Origin: Flavobacterium sediminis | GTDB lineage: Bacteria > Bacteroidota > Bacteroidia > Flavobacteriales > Flavobacteriaceae | Direction of reading: 5' to 3' | DNA: 64,000 nt | Assembly (NCBI RefSeq): GCF_003148385.1 | Contig: NZ_CP029463.1 | Coordinates: 2,666,001 to 2,730,000 of the forward strand | Part shown: positions 60,901-64,000 of the stretch, one piece after another | Numbering within the stretch: the stretch's first letter is position 1 | Layout of the letters: every line of letters begins with the position of its first letter | Made by a program: the position numbers and the translations under genes | The notes under the pieces: generated by a model | The model's database searches: none | Told to the model about the DNA's origin: nothing | What the model saw: the letters and a program-made list of their open reading frames with translations, nothing else

Positions 60901-63900
60901 ACCTTTACTCCCGATGCGGGACAGTGTTCGGTGCAAACGAGTATGGATATAAGCATTACGAATGAGATCACTCCGTTGTTCACGGGGATAGGTCCTTTGT
61001 GTCAGAACAGTACAGCCCCGTCTTTACCGGTTACATCTGATAACGGAATAACAGGAATTTGGTCTCCTTCAAATATAGATACATCCGCAGGAGGTACGTC
61101 AACCTATACCTTTACTCCTGATGCGGGACAGTGTTCGGTGCAAACGAGTATGAACATTACGATCACGGATGAGATCACTCCGGTGTTCACGGGGATAGGT
61201 CCTTTGTGTCAGAACAGTACGGCTCCGTCTTTACCGGTTACATCTGATAACGGTGTAACGGGAACCTGGTCTCCATCAAGTATAGATACATCCGTAGCAG
61301 GTACGTCAACCTATACCTTTACTCCCGATGCGGGACAGTGTTCGGTGCAAACGAGTATGGATATAAGTATTACGAATGAGATCACTCCGGTGTTCACAGC
61401 TATAGGTCCATTATGTCAGAACAGTACGGCTCCGTCTTTACCGGTTACATCTGATAACGGTGTAACGGGAACCTGGTCTCCATCAAGTATAGATACATTC
61501 GTAGCAGGTACGTCAACCTATACCTTTACTCCCGATGCGGGTCAATGTGCAGTACAGGCAAGTATGAATATTATGATAAATGATATTCATACGATAACTC
61601 AAGGAACAGATGAAACAGTTTGTGAGAACGATGCAATGATGTCAATAGTAATGACGATCGGAGGCGGCGCAACAGGAGCCACAGTAAGTGGTCTTCCTAC
61701 AGGTGTTAGTTTATCGGTATCGGGGAATACGGTAACGATTAGTGGGACTCCGACAGAATCCGGAATATTTACTTATACGGTGACCACAACGGGTAATGGC
61801 TGTGATACGGCAATGACGAGTGGTACAATTACGGTAAATGAAAACCATACGATAACTCAAGGAACAGATGAAACAGTTTGTGAGAACGATTCAATGATAT
61901 CAATAGTAATGACGATTGGAGGCGGCGCAACAGGAGCCATAGTAAGTGGTCTTCCTACAGGTGTTAGTTTATCGGTATCGGGGAATACGGCAACGATTAG
62001 TGGGACTCCGACAGAATCCGGAATATTTACTTATACGGTGACCACAACGGGTAATGGCTGTGATACGGCAATGACGAGTGGTACGATTACGGTAAATGAA
62101 AACCATACGATAACTCAAGGAACAGATGAAACGGTTTGTGAGAATGATGCAATGATGTCAATAGTAATGATGATCGGAGGCGGCGCAACAGGAGCCACAG
62201 TAAGTGGTCTTCCTACAGGTGTTAGTTTATCGGTATCGGGGAATACGGTAACGATTAGTGGGACTCCGACAGAATCCGGAATATTTACTTATACGGTGAC
62301 CACAACGGGTAATGGCTGTGATACGGCAATGACGAGTGGTACAATTACGGTAAATGAAAACCATACGATAACTCAAGGAACAGATGAAACAGTTTGTGAG
62401 AACGATGCAATGATATCAATAGTAATGACGATTGGAGGCGGCGCAACAGGAGCCACAGTAAGTGGTCTTCCTACTGGTGTTAGTTTATCGGTATCGGGGA
62501 ATACGGTAACGATTAGTGGAACTCCGACAGAATCCGGAATATTTACTTATACGGTGACCACAACGGGTAATGGCTGTGATACGGCAATGACGAGTGGTAC
62601 AATTACGGTAAATGAAAACCATACGATAACTCAAGGAACAGATGAAACAGTTTGTGAGAACGATGCAATGATGTCAATAGTAATGACGATTGGAGGCGGC
62701 GCAACAGGAGCCACAGTAAGTGGTCTTCCTACAGGTGTTAGTTTATCGGTATCGGGGAATACAGTAACGATTAGTGGGACTCCGACAGAATCCGGAATAT
62801 TTACTTATACGGTGACCACAACGGGTAATGGCTGTGATACGGCAATGACGAGTGGTACAATTACGGTAAATGATATTCATACGATAACTCAAGGAACAGA
62901 TGAAACAGTTTGTGAGAACGATGCAATGATGTCAATAGTAATGACGATCGGAGGCGGCGCAACAGGAGCCACAGTAAGTGGTCTTCCTACTGGTGTTAGT
63001 TTATCGGTATCGGGGAATACGGTAACGATTAGTGGAACTCCGACAGAATCCGGAATATTTACTTATACGGTGACCACAACGGGTAATGGTTGTGATACGG
63101 CTACAACGAGTGGAACAATTACTGTGAATGAGCCTTATACAGCAACAATAAATTATGATGAGACAAGTTATTGTGAGTCTTATGGAATAGTAGCTGTTCA
63201 TTTTAATGGAACAGGAGTAAACGGTATTTATACAGCAACTCCTTCAGGTTTATCGATTGACCCTCAAACAGGAGAGATCAACACTACATTAAGTAGTCCT
63301 GCAACTTATACTGTAATGTATGAAGTGCCTCAAAATGGGGCATGTACTCCTTATTTTGTGACAACACAAATAGAAATAAAATCAGTTCCTATAATAACGG
63401 CTTCCTATAATACTGTTTGTAACGGAAATCAAACAGATATTGTTATTTCAAGTTCAAATGTTAACGTAAGTGACCTGACTTATACTTGGACAGCAACTAT
63501 AGTGAATGTAGATAATTCTACGTATAATCAATCGGGGGATCAAAGTGATATCAATCAAATTGTTAATCTCATGGATGGAAATACAACTGGATATATAGAT
63601 ATGCAAGTTGTTCCGACAGCAAATGGATGTATAGGTCAGCCTATTAATTTCATGGTACAGGTTAACCCTATACCTGATCCGGCAAATATCGACATTAACA
63701 TAGCCTCAGTATCTGTATGTAGCGGAGATGTGGTAGAGGTTAATATCTCAGGTCTTCCTACAGGTATGGACTTCAACTGGGTAGCACAAACCAGCGGATT
63801 GAGTACAACAGGTTCCACCAGCGGAACAACAGACAGTACGATCTCATTACCGTTTACGGTGAATGATCCTATGCAGTCCGGAACAGTATACTTTGAGATC

Positions 63901-64000
63901 ACTCCTGTTTTAGGGACTTGTGTAGGTCCTGTGATCGTGAGTGATACCATAACGGTAAATCCGATACCGGGTAGTATCTTAGAGCCAACAGTAGCACCTG
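57994..64000 (+). CDS. Giant modular cell-surface adhesin, T9SS-type, 3' end beyond window
   Basis: Open frame from ATG 57994 without stop to the end of the window: at least 2002 residues. Signal peptide MRKNYTKLLLSIILLIVSYTNLFAQ; residues 27-165 a beta-rich domain with VWVSFVAQGNQLDI; 168-290 a second Cys-rich domain (FEVTEFEQIGANWLAAIVP); 340-420 an SprB-type repeat (ETCSALGSATVEGQGGVQPYD); 422-509 a degenerate B-type module; 510-1198 ten A repeats; 1199-1714 six B repeats; then PKD-like/Ig-like modules. Each A and B unit has two cysteines that could pair. No catalytic domain is visible. Family resemblance is to the flavobacterial surface adhesins exported by T9SS; the export signal would be past the window. 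Confidence 0.85.
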   Translation, partial: MRKNYTKLLLSIILLIVSYTNLFAQDVCSTAVDLGILPSPAPCGSTNSGSTLIYNGTTIGANAENPYSSLSCMDAPAADVWVSFVAQGNQLDINFTSGLNDANIGVYSSPSGNCSDLTGVLCETSNNGNISTILEAITEGETYFMQISGVDETDFADFQLELTAINNCDQCVLASNLTINPTPTGGFYLPGTTVDICFEVTEFEQIGANWLAAIVPSFGPGWDLSTLTGISSPTAGGNYVWVWDNGPEGWGWYVDYDPAGPTGPNGNYTDNYGDPDIDGVGSWIFCFQITTTTSCVPNLDLGINIDTFSDSEMGGWSTGGCSVDPNFPFFAEMQCCNIPLATVTDETCSALGSATVEGQGGVQPYDYVWEDSTGNVIYTDNNNSGISSASGLSAGTYTITVTDDVGCVQIIDVTVSLFCMCQLTNLSGNESQSICQGESIVDILYEFGGVATGVNVSGLPTGVSFSVSGNTLTISGTPTVSGTFNYTVTTIGCTPNLTETGTIDITAPNTPTFTAIGPLCQNSTAPSLPVTSDNGVTGTWSPSSIDTSVAGTSTYTFTPDAGQCSVQTSMDISITNEITPLFTGIGPLCQNSTAPSLPVTSDNGITGIWSPSNIDTSAGGTSTYTFTPDAGQCSVQTSMDITITDEITPLFTGIGPLCQNSTAPSLLVTSDNGVTGTWSPSSIDTSVTGTLTYTFTPDAGQCAVQASMDISITNEITPLFTGIGPLCQNSTAPSLPVTSDNGITGIWSPSNIDTSAGGTSTYTFTPDAGQCAVQASMDITITDEITPVFTAIGPLCQNSTAPSLPVTSDNGITGIWSPSNIDTSAGGTSTYTFTPDAGQCAVQASMDITITDEITPLFTAIGPLCQNSTAPSLPVTSDNGVTGTWSPSSIDTSVAGTSTYTFTPDAGQCAVQASMDITITDEITPVFTAIGPLCQNSTAPSLPVTSDNGVTGTWSPSSIDTSAGGTSTYTFTPDAGQCSVQTSMDISITNEITPLFTGIGPLCQNSTAPSLPVTSDNGITGIWSPSNIDTSAGGTSTYTFTPDAGQCSVQTSMNITITDEITPVFTGIGPLCQNSTAPSLPVTSDNGVTGTWSPSSIDTSVAGTSTYTFTPDAGQCSVQTSMDISITNEITPVFTAIGPLCQNSTAPSLPVTSDNGVTGTWSPSSIDTFVAGTSTYTFTPDAGQCAVQASMNIMINDIHTITQGTDETVCENDAMMSIVMTIGGGATGATVSGLPTGVSLSVSGNTVTISGTPTESGIFTYTVTTTGNGCDTAMTSGTITVNENHTITQGTDETVCENDSMISIVMTIGGGATGAIVSGLPTGVSLSVSGNTATISGTPTESGIFTYTVTTTGNGCDTAMTSGTITVNENHTITQGTDETVCENDAMMSIVMMIGGGATGATVSGLPTGVSLSVSGNTVTISGTPTESGIFTYTVTTTGNGCDTAMTSGTITVNENHTITQGTDETVCENDAMISIVMTIGGGATGATVSGLPTGVSLSVSGNTVTISGTPTESGIFTYTVTTTGNGCDTAMTSGTITVNENHTITQGTDETVCENDAMMSIVMTIGGGATGATVSGLPTGVSLSVSGNTVTISGTPTESGIFTYTVTTTGNGCDTAMTSGTITVNDIHTITQGTDETVCENDAMMSIVMTIGGGATGATVSGLPTGVSLSVSGNTVTISGTPTESGIFTYTVTTTGNGCDTATTSGTITVNEPYTATINYDETSYCESYGIVAVHFNGTGVNGIYTATPSGLSIDPQTGEINTTLSSPATYTVMYEVPQNGACTPYFVTTQIEIKSVPIITASYNTVCNGNQTDIVISSSNVNVSDLTYTWTATIVNVDNSTYNQSGDQSDINQIVNLMDGNTTGYIDMQVVPTANGCIGQPINFMVQVNPIPDPANIDINIASVSVCSGDVVEVNISGLPTGMDFNWVAQTSGLSTTGSTSGTTDSTISLPFTVNDPMQSGTVYFEITPVLGTCVGPVIVSDTITVNPIPGSILEPTVAP
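59257..59520 (+). repeat. Degenerate B-type repeat preceding the A array
   Basis: Coding segment with QLTNLSGNESQSICQGES, VSGLPTGVSFSVSGNTLTIS and TVSGTFNYTVTTIGC, clearly the same domain as the B units at 61588-63135 but diverged. Suggests B ancestor present on both sides of the A block. Confidence 0.8.
59521..61587 (+). repeat. Ten tandem 207-base repeats (A units) in adhesin
   Basis: The word ATAGGTCC recurs at 59539, 59746, 59953, 60160, 60367, 60574, 60781, 60988, 61195 and 61402, exactly 207 bases (69 codons) apart. Each unit encodes an Ig-like domain with IGPLCQNSTAPSLPVTSDNG, WSPS, TYTFTPDAGQC. Units differ at a few sites that recur in different combinations. Confidence 0.93.
61588..63135 (+). 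repeat. Six tandem 258-base repeats (B units) in adhesin
   Basis: ATAACTCAAGGAACAGATG begins at 61594, 61852, 62110, 62368, 62626 and 62884, exactly 258 bases (86 codons) apart. Units are nearly identical; each encodes HTITQGTDETVCEND ... VSGLPTGVSLSVSGNT ... TTTGNGCDT. The last ends at 63135 and then diverges. Confidence 0.93.

Noticed and set aside
59521..63135. CRISPR array from the regular repeats
   Set aside because: Repeats are 207 and 258 bases, contiguous without spacers, and translate in frame.
58865..63950. Antisense reading frames within the adhesin (minus strand at 58865, 63001 and 63636)
   Set aside because: They arise from the repeat composition opposite a clear coding frame; no domain or promoter supports them.
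1..64000. tRNA, rRNA, transposon or prophage genes
   Set aside because: No tRNA arm consensus in intergenic spaces, and no transposase, integrase or phage structural gene was recognised. The tail-fibre-like protein at 42057 has a signal peptide and no phage neighbours.

Overview
The window is AT-rich bacterial chromosome from a member of the Flavobacteriaceae (Bacteroidota). The evidence is the type IX secretion C-terminal sorting domains with the YPNP motif (three proteins), a fused E1 alpha/beta keto-acid dehydrogenase, DUF4199, a bacillithiol-type YtxJ protein, weak Shine-Dalgarno sequences, and repeated promoter elements of the Bacteroidota form TTG-N18-21-TAnnTTTG. No transposase, integrase, phage gene, tRNA, rRNA or CRISPR array was found. 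Coding density is high and no gene-free stretch exceeds 300 bases; the longest are about 297 bases (18262-18558) and 286 bases (57322-57607).

Layout. 1-8.7 kb: 3'-complete cysteine desulfurase, FUSC membrane protein, then on the minus strand an SDR oxidoreductase, E1 alpha/beta and a large outer-membrane protein with an M1-peptidase-like but apparently catalytically dead domain. 8.8-12 kb: secreted endonuclease I with a T9SS tail, then a TetR regulator with a palindromic operator followed by OsmC. 12-19 kb: LOG protein and uvrA (frameshifted near its 5' end), STAS/SEC14 protein, small secreted proteins, 3-hydroxyacyl-CoA dehydrogenase, thioesterase and a frameshifted YdcZ-type transporter. 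19-33 kb: ClC channel, AcpH, GlmM, a tight four-gene minus operon (exonuclease/GIY-YIG, K+ channel, MiaA, acyl-ACP thioesterase), a region rich in short repeats around a YggS gene that itself carries an in-frame repeat, DUF1015, 3-hydroxybutyryl-CoA dehydrogenase and a Gfo/Idh oxidoreductase. 33-57 kb: Pcm, a giant DUF3857/transglutaminase protein, HTH, SmpB, OmpW, sugar epimerase, acetyltransferase, secreted proteins, ClpB/YtxJ, a multi-FN3 T9SS amidase, agmatine deiminase plus N-carbamoylputrescine amidase, fumarylacetoacetase, GlyA and an M28 peptidase. 57.6-64 kb: a small secreted protein followed after 5 bases by the first 2002 codons of a giant modular adhesin that runs off the window.

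The most striking structure is that adhesin: ten 207-base units followed by six 258-base units, all in frame and nearly identical, with sequence variants shuffled between units as expected of recombination or gene conversion. Other points are two single-base frameshifts in G/C runs (uvrA and the transporter), a repeat element translated as eight residues inside YggS, a four-helix-bundle gene with an internal deletion, and several inverted repeats overlapping promoters that look like operators.

Functionally most genes are housekeeping or central metabolism: branched-chain/keto-acid oxidation, polyamine synthesis, tyrosine breakdown, tRNA modification, ribosome rescue and protein quality control. 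The accessory content is concentrated in the secreted and cell-surface proteins.
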